A stretch of 64,000 nt of DNA from an uncultured Prevotellaceae bacterium (GCA_900316585.1 ONDM01000004.1:62001-126000); one strand, 5' to 3'; counted from the first letter of the stretch, positions 23,789 to 32,231 are shown. Translations and numbers: made by a program. Notes: generated from the sequence alone by a model not told the origin.

Positions 23789-24382
23789 ATGAAAATGAGA
23801 ACGATTTGGACTGTACTGCTGCTCCTGGTGGCTACTATGGGCTGGGCTCAGGAACCGGAGCATTTCTATGGCATGAAGAGCGGGCGTGTGAAACAAAAGG
23901 TGGCTGTAATGGGCCAGGAACAGGTGATGGAAGCTTACTTCGACGACTGGGGTAACACGCAGGGGTCTATCCTCTCTGTGGAGGGTGCGCAGGGGCTGGT
24001 GGAAATCCTTACCCTGAAGAAGGGCGACAAGGTGACCATGCTTCAGCTGGATACGAATGAGGGTATGACTACCACCTCGCAGGAGGCAGCTGTGAACTAC
24101 CTGAACCTGACCGATGAAATGATAGATAAATATCAGATTCTGGAACTGGATGAGAAACAGACAGTGCTGGGGCATGAGTGCACGGGATATAACATGATTC
24201 AGGATTTGCAGGGACAGCAGGCACAGGTTACTTCCTGGGTGTGGAACGGTATTCCACTGAAGAGTGAACTGAAGATGGGCGAGATAACCCAGACCATTGA
24301 GGTGCTGGAACTGGAAGAGGTTTCTGAGGTTCCTGCCAAGTATGTGACCATTCCGGAGGATGCCAAGATTACGGAGATGTAA
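23789..24382 (+). CDS. secreted/periplasmic protein, DUF4412-like
   Basis: 197 residues with a signal peptide (MKMRTIWTVLLLLVATMGWAQ). The mature part is beta-rich with no cysteine pairs beyond Cys131 and shows the pattern of DUF4412-like proteins (long strand pairs, LGHECTGYNM followed by SWVWNGIPLKSEL). The function of this group is not known to me. Gaps of 19 bp on both sides place it in the operon from 23233 to 25107. Confidence 0.7.
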   Translation: MKMRTIWTVLLLLVATMGWAQEPEHFYGMKSGRVKQKVAVMGQEQVMEAYFDDWGNTQGSILSVEGAQGLVEILTLKKGDKVTMLQLDTNEGMTTTSQEAAVNYLNLTDEMIDKYQILELDEKQTVLGHECTGYNMIQDLQGQQAQVTSWVWNGIPLKSELKMGEITQTIEVLELEEVSEVPAKYVTIPEDAKITEM

Positions 24383-24401
24383 ATAGTGGAACACCGACCT
24401 G

Positions 24402-24752
24402 ATGGTTATGGAAAAGAAAAACCGTGAGTGCCCGTACTGCCACAAGAAGGTTTCCCTGTGGCGGTGCGTGGACTATAAGCTGTACGACGGGGGAAAGGAG
24501 TATGGTACCCGGTGCAACCACTGTGGCAGGCAGCTCACCATAAAGAGGGCTTCACTGAATTTCTGGAGCTTCATTCTGGTGTGGCTGGTGCCTTATGTGC
24601 TGGTACAAGGGGTGCTCTACCTGCTTCCGGAACTGCTACCCTTCTGGGTGGTGCCTACCGTGTATATAGGACTCACGGTGCTGACTACTTGGCTTTACAT
24701 AACCTATGTGAGCCGGAAGATAGAGTTTGAAAAACCGGAGAGGGATGAATGA
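24402..24752 (+). CDS. zinc-ribbon membrane protein (paralogue 1)
   Basis: 116 residues; starts at ATG 24402 or 24408. An N-terminal four-cysteine zinc ribbon (CPYCHKK, then CNHCG) is followed by two hydrophobic segments (about 55-75 and 78-100) and an acidic/basic tail (RKIEFEKPERDE). The layout is like the CXXC-20-CXXC family of small zinc-ribbon proteins. The next gene encodes a clear paralogue and overlaps this one by 8 bp. Function unknown. Confidence 0.75.
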   Translation: MVMEKKNRECPYCHKKVSLWRCVDYKLYDGGKEYGTRCNHCGRQLTIKRASLNFWSFILVWLVPYVLVQGVLYLLPELLPFWVVPTVYIGLTVLTTWLYITYVSRKIEFEKPERDE

Positions 24753-25107
24753 ACTGAAGATAGAAAACAACCGCGAGTGTCCCTACTGCCATGAGACCTT
24801 GCCGGTGTGGAAGTGTCTGGATTTTCACAGACGGGATTTTAAGGAGGGGCATGAACACTACCTTATCTGCCAACACTGTCGTAGTGAGATAAAGATAAAG
24901 AGTCTGCCGTACAGCCCGTGGCTCATACAGGTGGCCTATGTGGCTCCACTGCTGGCCATGCTGATAGCGCACTGGCTCTTCGACCTGGACGGGCTGCCCT
25001 GGATAGTGTACGTGCTGATGTATGTGATTCCTTGGCTGGCTATCTATGTGGTGCTGGCTAAAAAGTTCAGCCAGAAGATAGAACTGGAAAAACCAGAACA
25101 ACTCTGA
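24745..25107 (+). CDS. zinc-ribbon membrane protein (paralogue 2)
   Basis: 120 residues from ATG 24745, preceded by a GAGAGGG ribosome-binding site; a TTG at 24727 would only add six residues inside the previous gene. The arrangement repeats that of the previous protein: NNRECPYCHETLPVWKCLDF, CQHCRSEIKIKSL, two hydrophobic segments, and a closing KIELEKPE motif like the previous KIEFEKPE. The pair therefore comes from a tandem duplication. The 8-bp overlap suggests coupled translation and possibly a heteromeric product. Confidence 0.75.
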   Translation: MNELKIENNRECPYCHETLPVWKCLDFHRRDFKEGHEHYLICQHCRSEIKIKSLPYSPWLIQVAYVAPLLAMLIAHWLFDLDGLPWIVYVLMYVIPWLAIYVVLAKKFSQKIELEKPEQL

Positions 25108-25129
25108 GGAGGGGGTGTCACCCTCCCCG
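25106..25129. terminator. hairpin between convergent genes
   Basis: A G/C-rich palindrome (GAGGGGGTG with CACCCTCCCC) lies just after the stop of the second zinc-ribbon gene. There is no T-run, so a terminator role is uncertain. Confidence 0.35.
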
Positions 25130-25165
25130 GAGAACGGCTTAACTAGATGTAAGAGAAAACGGGTA

Positions 25166-25450
25166 TCAGTTGAACCCGGAGGCGGAAACGGCCATGATAA
25201 ACACGCTGCCCAGAACCGACAGGGCGGCACAGACAATGATGGCGGTGCGTACGATATTGCCCCGCTCACCAGGCTCCAGGGAACGGTACTTGTTGAACGC
25301 GGTAAGGAAACCGAAGAGGGCGATGAGGAGAATGAAGAGGTTCACAATGTTGAAACTCTCTCCGTTGACCAGCCACAATACAATGTCCACGATGGCTGCG
25401 GCAGCCCAGATACCCATGGAGGTGCCTATGCCTGAATTTGTTTTGTTCAT
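25166..25450 (-). CDS. small membrane protein, function unknown
   Basis: 94 residues from ATG 25450-25448 (MNKTNSGIGTSMG). Three hydrophobic segments are visible (about 12-28, 32-52 and 68-90). The longer open frame from 25507 begins upstream of the promoter and adds an unlikely basic leader. I recognise no family. It is monocistronic, divergent from the helicase gene. Confidence 0.7.
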   Translation of the reverse strand: MNKTNSGIGTSMGIWAAAAIVDIVLWLVNGESFNIVNLFILLIALFGFLTAFNKYRSLEPGERGNIVRTAIIVCAALSVLGSVFIMAVSASGFN

Positions 25451-25479
25451 AGGGGTGCGATGTTTAAAGTTCTTGCTTG

Positions 25480-25487
25480 CAAATATA
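25480..25487 (-). promoter_or_regulatory. -7 promoter element of the small membrane protein gene
   Basis: Minus-strand TATATTTG, 30 bp upstream of the ATG at 25450. It fixes the start at 25450 because the longer frame would begin upstream of it. Confidence 0.5.
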
Positions 25488-25528
25488 GATATTTCTCTGA
25501 AAAACACAAATTTTCAAAATAAAAAGCG

Positions 25529-25536
25529 TACCTTTG
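25529..25536 (+). promoter_or_regulatory. -7 promoter element of the DEAD-box helicase gene
   Basis: TACCTTTG matches TAnnTTTG, 31 bp before ATG 25567. Confidence 0.5.
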
Positions 25537-25566
25537 CAGCTGAATTTTAAATAGGTATTTTTTTTT

Positions 25567-27564
25567 ATGACATTTGAACAACTTGGGCTTTCAGCGCCTC
25601 TGCTGAAGGCTATCACCGACTTAGGATATGTGAACCCGATGCCTGTGCAGGAGGCCGTTATTCCGGAACTGCTGCAGGGAGAGACCGACTTGGTGGCGCT
25701 GGCAGAGACGGGCTCTGGCAAGACGGCTGCCTATGGTCTGCCACTGCTGCAGCTTACCGATGCCGAGATGCCGGCCGTGCAGGCTCTCATCTTGAGCCCT
25801 ACACGGGAACTCTGCCTGCAGATTACGCAGGACCTCACAGACTATGCGGCTGAAATGCCGGGGGTGAGGGTGCTGGCGGTCTATGGGGGCTCTTCCATAG
25901 AGACGCAGATCCGTGCCTTGAGTCGGAACAACATACAGATTGTGGTGGCTACACCGGGACGATTGCTGGACTTGCTGCGCCGGGAGGCCATCAGCCTGAA
26001 CCAGGTCATCCGGGTGGTGCTGGATGAGGCCGATGAGATGCTCTCCATGGGTTTCTCCGAGGACCTGAACGATATTCTGAGCCATGTGCCGGAAGGGGTG
26101 CGGAAGCTGATGTTCTCCGCTACCATGAGTCAGGAGATAGGGAAGATAGCGCAGAACTACCTGCACGGTCACAAGGAGATAGTGATAGGTAAGCGCAACG
26201 AGGGAGCACAGAACGTGGAGCATGTGGCCTATGTGGTGCATGCCAAGGATAAGTACCTGGCGCTAAAAAGGGTGGTGGACTACTATCCGCGTATCTATGG
26301 TATAGTGTTCTGCCGTACGCGTCTGGAGACTCAGGAGGTGGCCGACCACCTGATAGAGGATGGCTATAACGCCGATGCGCTGCACGGGGAACTGTCTCAG
26401 CAGCAGAGGGACCTTACGATGCAGAAGTTCCGTCAGCACAACACGCAGCTGCTGGTGGCTACGGATGTGGCTGCCCGTGGTATAGACGTGGACGACTTGA
26501 GTCATGTAATCAACTATGGGCTTCCCGACGATATAGAGGTATATACGCACCGGAGCGGTCGTACAGGCCGTGCAGGGAAGAAGGGGCAGAGCATTGCCAT
26601 CGTGAACCTGAAGGAGCAGTACCGGCTGAAGCATATAGAGAAAATCATTGGCAAGACCTTTGAACGGGGAACCTTGCCTACGGGCGACATGATCTGCGAG
26701 AAGCAACTCTACAAGGTCATCGACGACCTGGAACGGGTGGAGGTGAACGAGGAGCACATCGGCAAGTTCATGGAACGGGTGGTGAAGCGTCTGGAATGGC
26801 TTTCCAAGGAGGATATCATAGCCAGGCTGCTGAGCCGGGAGTACGGCAGGTTCGCAGAGTACTATGCTCATGCACCGGAGATAGAGGTGCCGGTGGCTGA
26901 GAAGAAGGAAAAGAAGGAGCGGAGTGCGCGTGGCGGTGCCGGAAAGGGACCGCGCCAGGCTGAGGCCGGATATACGCGTATGTTCATTGCTGCCGGACGG
27001 ATGGATGGTATGGTGCCTGCTAAGATTATAGAACTGATAAACCGTCATGTGAAGGGGCGTGTGGAAGTGGGCCGTATAGACCTCATGCCGAAGTTCTCTT
27101 TCTTCGAGGTGAAGAGCGAACATGCACAGGTAGTGCTGGATGCCCTGAACCAGGTGCAGGTGAACGGGCGCACGGTATCGGCTGAGGTGGCAGATACCAG
27201 CGGGGCACCTGCCCAGCCTGCTGAGGGCCGCAAAAGGGGTGGCCGTGCCAAGAAGGAGGCTGCCGAGGGTGGCTTCAGGAAGACCGAGCGGGCTAAGCGT
27301 GCCGAGCAGGAGAAGGCGAAGCTGAAGCGGAACGGCCGGAAGGACGAGGAGCCCAAGGGGCGCAAGGCTGCACGGACCAAGGAGCCTGAACGGAAAAAGC
27401 CTAGCCGTGAGGAGAGGGGCTACACCGCTCCCAGGGGCCGAAAGGCTACCAAGGAGGACTGGATGAAGTTCTTCACACCGGAATATAAGGAATGGAAGCT
27501 GAAGGGCGAGGAGCCCGACTTCTCCGAGGAGGGTTGGGCTAAGCCAATGAAGAAGAAAAAATAA
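25567..27564 (+). CDS. deaD: DEAD-box RNA helicase with DbpA-type RNA-binding domain
   Basis: 665 residues. The helicase core (about 1-370) has the Q motif (PMPVQEAVIPELL), motif I AETGSGKT, motif II DEAD (VLDEADEML), motif III SAT, and C-terminal motifs VATDVAARGIDV and HRSGRTGRAG. A DbpA-like RNA-recognition domain follows at about 465-545 (YTRMFIAAGRMDGMVPAKIIELINRHV). The last 110 residues are rich in Lys, Arg, Glu and Gly, a disordered RNA-binding tail. Family members act in ribosome assembly and RNA decay, often at low temperature. The symbol is given by general similarity; the DbpA domain leaves the exact orthology open. The 3' end overlaps the convergent HicB-like gene by 26 bp. Confidence 0.93.
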   Translation: MTFEQLGLSAPLLKAITDLGYVNPMPVQEAVIPELLQGETDLVALAETGSGKTAAYGLPLLQLTDAEMPAVQALILSPTRELCLQITQDLTDYAAEMPGVRVLAVYGGSSIETQIRALSRNNIQIVVATPGRLLDLLRREAISLNQVIRVVLDEADEMLSMGFSEDLNDILSHVPEGVRKLMFSATMSQEIGKIAQNYLHGHKEIVIGKRNEGAQNVEHVAYVVHAKDKYLALKRVVDYYPRIYGIVFCRTRLETQEVADHLIEDGYNADALHGELSQQQRDLTMQKFRQHNTQLLVATDVAARGIDVDDLSHVINYGLPDDIEVYTHRSGRTGRAGKKGQSIAIVNLKEQYRLKHIEKIIGKTFERGTLPTGDMICEKQLYKVIDDLERVEVNEEHIGKFMERVVKRLEWLSKEDIIARLLSREYGRFAEYYAHAPEIEVPVAEKKEKKERSARGGAGKGPRQAEAGYTRMFIAAGRMDGMVPAKIIELINRHVKGRVEVGRIDLMPKFSFFEVKSEHAQVVLDALNQVQVNGRTVSAEVADTSGAPAQPAEGRKRGGRAKKEAAEGGFRKTERAKRAEQEKAKLKRNGRKDEEPKGRKAARTKEPERKKPSREERGYTAPRGRKATKEDWMKFFTPEYKEWKLKGEEPDFSEEGWAKPMKKKK

Positions 27565-27751
27565 CGTCTGTGTCCAAGTCCTGGAATCCATCGGGTTCCA
27601 GGGCTTTTTTCATGCTTTGGTACACGGCACGGAAATCTTGCAGGGCCTGGTGGGCGGTGGCGCCCCGTCCCTGTATATTGTAGCCGGGCTCGCAGTCTTT
27701 TAGGTAGGCCGTGTAGGTGCCGTCGGTCTCTCTTTCGATGCAGATGGTCAT
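27539..27751 (-). CDS. orphan HicB-like small protein
   Basis: 70 residues. The start (MTICIERETDGTYTAYLKDCEPGYNIQGRGATAHQALQDFRAVYQSMKKAL) fits the partial RNase H fold of HicB-type antitoxins: strand, E/D-x-D/E-G-x-Y, short loop, G-x-T-x-x-x-A helix. There is no HicA partner on either side and no DNA-binding tail, so it is not a complete toxin-antitoxin pair. It has its own promoter (27801-27808) and its end overlaps the helicase 3' end by 26 bp, so the two transcripts are antisense there. Confidence 0.6.
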   Translation of the reverse strand: MTICIERETDGTYTAYLKDCEPGYNIQGRGATAHQALQDFRAVYQSMKKALEPDGFQDLDTDVIFSSSLA

Positions 27752-27800
27752 GATTTTATGGTTTTCTGCTGGCGAATGTAAAGGTTTTCAGCTAAAAGCG

Positions 27801-27808
27801 CAAATTTA
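27801..27808 (-). promoter_or_regulatory. -7 promoter element of the HicB-like gene
   Basis: Minus-strand TAAATTTG, 50 bp upstream of the ATG at 27751. It lies only 14 bp from the divergent -7 element of the GH3 gene. Confidence 0.5.
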
Positions 27809-27821
27809 GGAGAGATTTTAT

Positions 27822-27829
27822 TATCTTTG
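27822..27829 (+). promoter_or_regulatory. -7 promoter element of the GH3-esterase operon
   Basis: TATCTTTG matches TAnnTTTG, about 30 bp before ATG 27859. Confidence 0.55.
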
Positions 27830-27858
27830 CGAAGAATAATCTACCAAACTATATAACC

Positions 27859-30216
27859 ATGAAAAAGACATTATTAGTATGGGCTCTTGCTGCCATGACC
27901 GTTCCTGCTTCAGCACAGTTGAAGCTGACAACACAGAACGTGGATGAGATTATAGCAGCAATGACCGTAGAAGAGAAAGTGGACATCCTGATAGGATGTG
28001 GGCAGTCGTTCGGAGTAGCAAAGTTCCCCGGAACTGCAGGTCGCTCACGCGACATCCCTCGTCTGGGAATCCCTTCGGCTTACTTGGCCGATGGTCCTCA
28101 CCGACTGGCTATGAGTCAGACACGTGAGTGGGACAGCAAGCAGTATAACACTACTGAACTTCCTAGTGAGACTAACGTAGCTGCTTCTTTCGACCTGGAG
28201 CTGGCCGAGAAGGTGGGCCAGGTGATAGGTGCTGAGGTACGCGACTATGGACTGGATGTGCTGCTGGCACCGGGTGTGAACCTGATGCGTAGCCCGCTGT
28301 GCGGCCGTAACTCGGAGTACTACAGTGAGGACCCTTATCTGGCTGGAACCATTGCTGCGGCTTATATCCGTGGCGTACAGAGCCAGGGCACGGGTACTAC
28401 CTTGAAGCATTTTGCAGTGAACAACCAGGAGACGAACCGTAACAACAATGACTCTCGTGTTTCCCAGCGTGCGCTGAGGGAACTCTACCTGAAGAATTTT
28501 GAGCTGGCAGTGAAACTGGGTAACCCTTGGAGTATCATGACCAGTTACAACAGGCTGCAGGGAAAATATACCTGTGAGACTTACGACCTGAACACTACCA
28601 TCCTGCGTAAGGAGTGGGGCTGGGACGGACTGGTGATGACCGACTGGAATGCCGGTCGTGATGCCGTGGGTACGATTCTGGCAGGTAACGATATGATTCA
28701 GCCGGGTCAGGCTCGTCAGCGTGAGGCTCTCATGGCTGCTGCCAAGGATGGCTCACTGAGCATGGATGTCATCAACCTGAGCGTGAAGCGTACACTGGAA
28801 TTTGTCCTGAAGAGCCATACGTTCAAGGGCTACCAGTATCCGAACGAGACCGACCTGAAAGGTCACTCTAAGGTGGTGCGTGAGACAGGTGCCGAGAGTA
28901 TGGTCCTGCTGAAGAACGTGGGAGGTGCTCTTCCACTCCAGGATGTGAAGAAGGCTGCCCTGTATGGCTGCACCAGCTATGATATGGTTCCTGCCGGCAT
29001 GGGCTTCGGTGCTACCGGTCACGGCTACTACATCGTGAGCCTCATAGAAGGTCTGCGTAACAACGGTATCCAGGCCGACCTGACACTGGCTGGTCTCTAT
29101 ACCCGCCACATCGCTGCCGAGAACAAGAAGAACTATCCTGACGGTATGCCACCGTTCAGTATTACGGCTCCACTGCGTGCCGGTGAACTGGTTCCATCAG
29201 ACTCTGTCCTGAACGCCAACCTGAAGGACAATGACGTGGCAATCATCACCCTGGGCCGTACCAGTGGCGAGGGTTCCGACCGTAAGCGTGAGCACTTCTT
29301 CCTGACAGATGCAGAAAAGCAGATGTACGAGGCAGTGAGCAAGGCTTATCATGCTGCCGGCAAGAAGGTCATCGTAATCTTGAATGTGTGCGGTCCATTG
29401 GAGACTGCTCCTCTTTCTGCTACTGCCGACGCTATCCTCTGTGCTTTCCAGCCAGGTTGTGAGGCAGGTAACTCCATGGCCGACGTGCTCACGGGCAAGG
29501 TGAACCCTAGCGGCCGTCTGCCAATGACATTCCAGGTGGCTTATGGCGATGCTGCAGCTGACGCAAACTTCCCAGCCGACTATGTATTCGATATGAGCAG
29601 CTTCCGCCGTGCTTACAGCGGTGGCAGTGCCAAGGATGCGGCTGAGCGTGCACAGCGTCAGGCTGAACCTGAACTGAAGAAGGATGTGGACTATACCAAC
29701 TATGAGGAGGGTATCTACATCGGCTACCGTTATTTCGATACTTTCGGCAAGCCAGTGGCTTATCCATTCGGCTTCGGTCTGAGCTATACTACCTTCAGCT
29801 ATGATCTGCTGCACAGCGGTATTACGGGAAACAAGTGCGTGGCTCAGGTGAAGGTGACCAACACGGGCAAGGTGGCTGGCAAGGAGGTTATCCAGCTGTA
29901 CGTGACTGCACCTAAGGGTAGCATGGACAAGCCATCGAAGGAACTGAAGGCTTATGCCAAGACTAAGAACCTGAGACCGGGTGAGAGCCAGGTGCTGACA
30001 CTGGAGTGGGAAACCATGTCCATGGCATCGTTCAACGAGAAGAAGTCGGCTTGGGAACTGGCAAAGGGCAACTATCAGTTCTTGGTATCTACCAGCTCTA
30101 AGGATGTGAAGGCTACCGCTACTCACAAGGTGGCTAAACAGCGTCTGGATGCGGTGAACAATGTGCTGAAACCTGTAGAGAAGGTTCCTGTTAGCCCATT
30201 GGTAGCAAGGAAATAA
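27859..30216 (+). CDS. bglX: GH3 family beta-glucosidase/xylosidase
   Basis: 785 residues with a signal peptide (MKKTLLVWALAAMTVPASAQ). Domain order is typical of GH3: TIM-barrel (about 25-320) with the substrate-binding KHFAVNNQETNRNNND stretch and nucleophile Asp262 in GLVMTDWNAG; alpha/beta sandwich (about 330-590) with GRTSGEGSDR; and a fibronectin-III-like C-terminal domain (about 690-770, VTNTGKVAGKEVIQLYV). It would release terminal beta-glucose or xylose from oligosaccharides, probably in the periplasm. The esterase gene starts 20 bp downstream, suggesting joint action on a decorated plant glycan. The gene symbol reflects the family, not proven specificity. Confidence 0.92.
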   Translation: MKKTLLVWALAAMTVPASAQLKLTTQNVDEIIAAMTVEEKVDILIGCGQSFGVAKFPGTAGRSRDIPRLGIPSAYLADGPHRLAMSQTREWDSKQYNTTELPSETNVAASFDLELAEKVGQVIGAEVRDYGLDVLLAPGVNLMRSPLCGRNSEYYSEDPYLAGTIAAAYIRGVQSQGTGTTLKHFAVNNQETNRNNNDSRVSQRALRELYLKNFELAVKLGNPWSIMTSYNRLQGKYTCETYDLNTTILRKEWGWDGLVMTDWNAGRDAVGTILAGNDMIQPGQARQREALMAAAKDGSLSMDVINLSVKRTLEFVLKSHTFKGYQYPNETDLKGHSKVVRETGAESMVLLKNVGGALPLQDVKKAALYGCTSYDMVPAGMGFGATGHGYYIVSLIEGLRNNGIQADLTLAGLYTRHIAAENKKNYPDGMPPFSITAPLRAGELVPSDSVLNANLKDNDVAIITLGRTSGEGSDRKREHFFLTDAEKQMYEAVSKAYHAAGKKVIVILNVCGPLETAPLSATADAILCAFQPGCEAGNSMADVLTGKVNPSGRLPMTFQVAYGDAAADANFPADYVFDMSSFRRAYSGGSAKDAAERAQRQAEPELKKDVDYTNYEEGIYIGYRYFDTFGKPVAYPFGFGLSYTTFSYDLLHSGITGNKCVAQVKVTNTGKVAGKEVIQLYVTAPKGSMDKPSKELKAYAKTKNLRPGESQVLTLEWETMSMASFNEKKSAWELAKGNYQFLVSTSSKDVKATATHKVAKQRLDAVNNVLKPVEKVPVSPLVARK

Positions 30217-30236
30217 TCCTAAATTTTAATATACAG

Positions 30237-31346
30237 ATGAAAAAGTTGATTTTAGCCGTACTGATGATTGGTACTGCAGTTGCTGCCAACGCGCAGTGGC
30301 GTCGTACTCCTACTCCGAATGACACGCTCCAGTCTGTGCGTGTGCTGAAGAATGGGAACGTGGTATATAGTATCTATGCTCCAAAGGCTCGTACCGTTTC
30401 CCTGGCTGGCGATGCCATGCCATGGGGTACTCAGGTTACTCCGAAGGAGGAGAACGGGGTGTGGTCTTTCGAGGTTCCTAATGTAAAGCCGGGTGTGTAT
30501 CGCTACCACTTCGTGGTGGACGGCATTAATGTCTATGACCCTAAGGCTCCTGCTACGACAGAGCTGACAGCTGTGGCTACGGTTACTCCGAAGGGGGATG
30601 AGTTCTTTGCTTACCGTAAGGATATTCCGCACGGTGCCATGGCAGTGCGTTCCTATGAGTCCAGAACCATAGGGGAGACTCGTACCATGCGTGTGTGGAC
30701 TCCTGCCGGCTATGAGAAGGGCAAGGAAAAGCTTCCTGTACTCTACTTGATTCATGGTGGAGGCGACACGGATACCAGCTGGCCAAATGCCGGTGCTGCC
30801 GGAATCATTCTGGACAACCTGCTGGCCGACGGTAAGATTAAGCCGATGATTGTGGTGATGCCTAACGGTACCATCGCAGGTCCTAACGTGCAGGATGAGG
30901 TGGCTCCTTTTGCCAAGGATATGGTGACCGACATCATTCCTTTCATTGAGGCCAACTACCGTGTGCTCACGGACAAGAACCACCGGGCTATAGCTGGTCT
31001 TTCCATGGGTGGTATGGAAACCATGGAGACTGCTTTCCAGAACATCGATATGTTCACTTATGTATGGGTATTGAGCAGCAGCTTCAAGCCGGGTGCTGAC
31101 CCTGCCAAGGAGGCTGAGCGTCTGAAGGTGCCTGAGAATGTGGCTAAGATAAACAAGAGCTTCAAGGTGCTGGTGTTCACACAGGGCGGTCCTTCCGACA
31201 TCGCTTTCAAGAACTGTGAGAATACCCGTGCAGTGCTTGACAAGCTGGGTGTGAAGTATCTCTATGAGGAGAATGCTCAGGAAGGTCACAGCTGGGGCAC
31301 TTGGAGGGCCGACCTCTATAACCTGGCTCCTAGGTTGTTTAAATAA
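30237..31346 (+). CDS. secreted esterase (enterochelin-esterase/feruloyl-esterase-like, CE1 type) with N-terminal E-set domain
   Basis: 369 residues with a signal peptide (MKKLILAVLMIGTAVAANAQ). Residues of about 35-115 form an immunoglobulin-like E-set/CBM48-like domain (VVYSIYAPKARTVSLAGDAMPWG). Residues of about 130-369 are an alpha/beta-hydrolase of the esterase D/CE1 group: LPVLYLIHGGGDTDTSW, AGLSMGG with Ser256, and catalytic His in GHSWGTWR near the end. Such enzymes remove acyl groups such as ferulate or acetate from plant polysaccharides. It is co-transcribed with the GH3 gene and followed by a strong terminator. Confidence 0.88.
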   Translation: MKKLILAVLMIGTAVAANAQWRRTPTPNDTLQSVRVLKNGNVVYSIYAPKARTVSLAGDAMPWGTQVTPKEENGVWSFEVPNVKPGVYRYHFVVDGINVYDPKAPATTELTAVATVTPKGDEFFAYRKDIPHGAMAVRSYESRTIGETRTMRVWTPAGYEKGKEKLPVLYLIHGGGDTDTSWPNAGAAGIILDNLLADGKIKPMIVVMPNGTIAGPNVQDEVAPFAKDMVTDIIPFIEANYRVLTDKNHRAIAGLSMGGMETMETAFQNIDMFTYVWVLSSSFKPGADPAKEAERLKVPENVAKINKSFKVLVFTQGGPSDIAFKNCENTRAVLDKLGVKYLYEENAQEGHSWGTWRADLYNLAPRLFK

Positions 31347-31350
31347 AAAG

Positions 31351-31380
31351 AAAAGAGCGCTCAGCTGAGCGCTCTTTTTT
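31351..31380. terminator. bidirectional terminator (perfect palindrome)
   Basis: GAGCGCTCAG at 31355-31364 and CTGAGCGCTC at 31365-31374 form a perfect 20-bp palindrome, with AAAA before and TTTTTT after. It lies between the convergent esterase and acid phosphatase genes. Confidence 0.8.
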
Positions 31381-32092
31381 ATTTCTTGGCATCGAACTCT
31401 GCCTTGGCTTTCTGGAAGAGGTCTTGGAAGACGGGTTCCGTGCTGAGGCGTGCAAAGGCGGCACTTCCTGCAAGGCGGGCTGCATCTACGTCGCTCTGGT
31501 AGTGGAATCCTACGATGACGCGGCTCTGACCTATCTCATAGCCTGTCTTCAGAATCTCATTCTGGTGCTCCGGGTCAATGCTTACCAGTGCCAGGGCTAC
31601 GGCCCAGGCTCTTACGGTGTGTCCGGAGGGGTAGGAGGTAAAGTCGTTCACTTCCTCTTTCTCTGGAGTGCTGCTAGGTTCCCGGAAGAACTGGTAGGGA
31701 CGCATGCGGCTGTAGTAGGTCTTGGTGGAGGAGATGCTCTGGCGGGCAGCGGTGTACACGCTTAGGACGTAACTGGCCAGGCAGGGATATTCCTCGGGTG
31801 TCATCTCACGGCCCATGACCTCACCGAAGCGTTTCAGGTAGTGGGCTACCTTAGTGGAGGCATCTTCCACAGCCTGTGCTCCACGGGGAGTGTCGCGCAG
31901 CTGCTTCCCCTTCTGGTATTGCACCATGTCGTTGAAGAAAAGAGGGTCTGTCTGAGAAGGTGGGTCCGGCAGGAACTTCTCTGCCTGAGGCATTTCGCTC
32001 ACGGTCAGGATCTGCACAGGAGTCATGTCCTGTGCCCAAAGGCTTCCGCAGAAAGTCACGGAACAAAGTACAAACGATAAGAGTCTTTTCAT
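31379..32092 (-). CDS. class A acid phosphatase (PAP2 superfamily)
   Basis: 237 residues from ATG 32092-32090, with signal peptide MKRLLSFVLCSVTFCGSLWAQ. All three parts of the PAP2/KX6RP signature are present: KTYYSRMRP, SYPSGHT and SRVIVGFHYQSD. Secreted enzymes of this class hydrolyse a broad range of phosphomonoesters in the periplasm. A frame extension to 32119 would precede the signal peptide and is rejected. It is monocistronic, and the DNA upstream holds two copies of a promoter-like repeat. Confidence 0.92.
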   Translation of the reverse strand: MKRLLSFVLCSVTFCGSLWAQDMTPVQILTVSEMPQAEKFLPDPPSQTDPLFFNDMVQYQKGKQLRDTPRGAQAVEDASTKVAHYLKRFGEVMGREMTPEEYPCLASYVLSVYTAARQSISSTKTYYSRMRPYQFFREPSSTPEKEEVNDFTSYPSGHTVRAWAVALALVSIDPEHQNEILKTGYEIGQSRVIVGFHYQSDVDAARLAGSAAFARLSTEPVFQDLFQKAKAEFDAKK

Positions 32093-32116
32093 TTTTACAT
32101 GTTGTCTTAGTTGCCG

Positions 32117-32146
32117 CAAAGTTAACGAAAACGAGAGAAATGCAAA
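32117..32146 (-). promoter_or_regulatory. promoter of the acid phosphatase gene (repeat copy 1)
   Basis: Minus-strand -7 TAACTTTG (32124-32117) and -33 TTTG (32146-32143), 18 bp apart. The whole block is repeated at 32202-32231. Confidence 0.55.
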
Positions 32147-32175
32147 AAGGAAAGCTTGCTTTTCTTTTGCATTTC
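32137..32175. repeat. near-perfect hairpin upstream of the acid phosphatase gene
   Basis: GAAATGC..AAAGC at 32137-32155 pairs with GCTTTTC..GCATTTC at 32158-32175 with one bulge and a 2-nt turn. It overlaps the -33 element of the proximal promoter. Confidence 0.55.
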
Positions 32176-32201
32176 CGAGTGCTAAGTAACTTCAGCGTAG
32201 T

Positions 32202-32231
32202 CAAAGTTACGGAAAACAAAAGAGATGCAAA
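32202..32231 (-). repeat. second copy of the promoter-like repeat
   Basis: CAAAGTTA followed 18 bp later by CAAA recurs here with the same spacing as at 32117-32146, and intervening bases are similar (GAAAAC...GAGATGCAAA). It could be a second minus-strand promoter for the acid phosphatase gene or a scattered extragenic repeat. Confidence 0.45.

Noticed and set aside
26263..27591. A 442-codon minus-strand frame opposite the helicase gene
   Set aside because: Leu/Pro-rich translation caused by the Lys/Glu-rich helicase tail on the other strand.
27539..27751. Complete HicAB toxin-antitoxin system
   Set aside because: No HicA-like frame with its conserved His exists on either side, so only an orphan HicB-like protein is reported.
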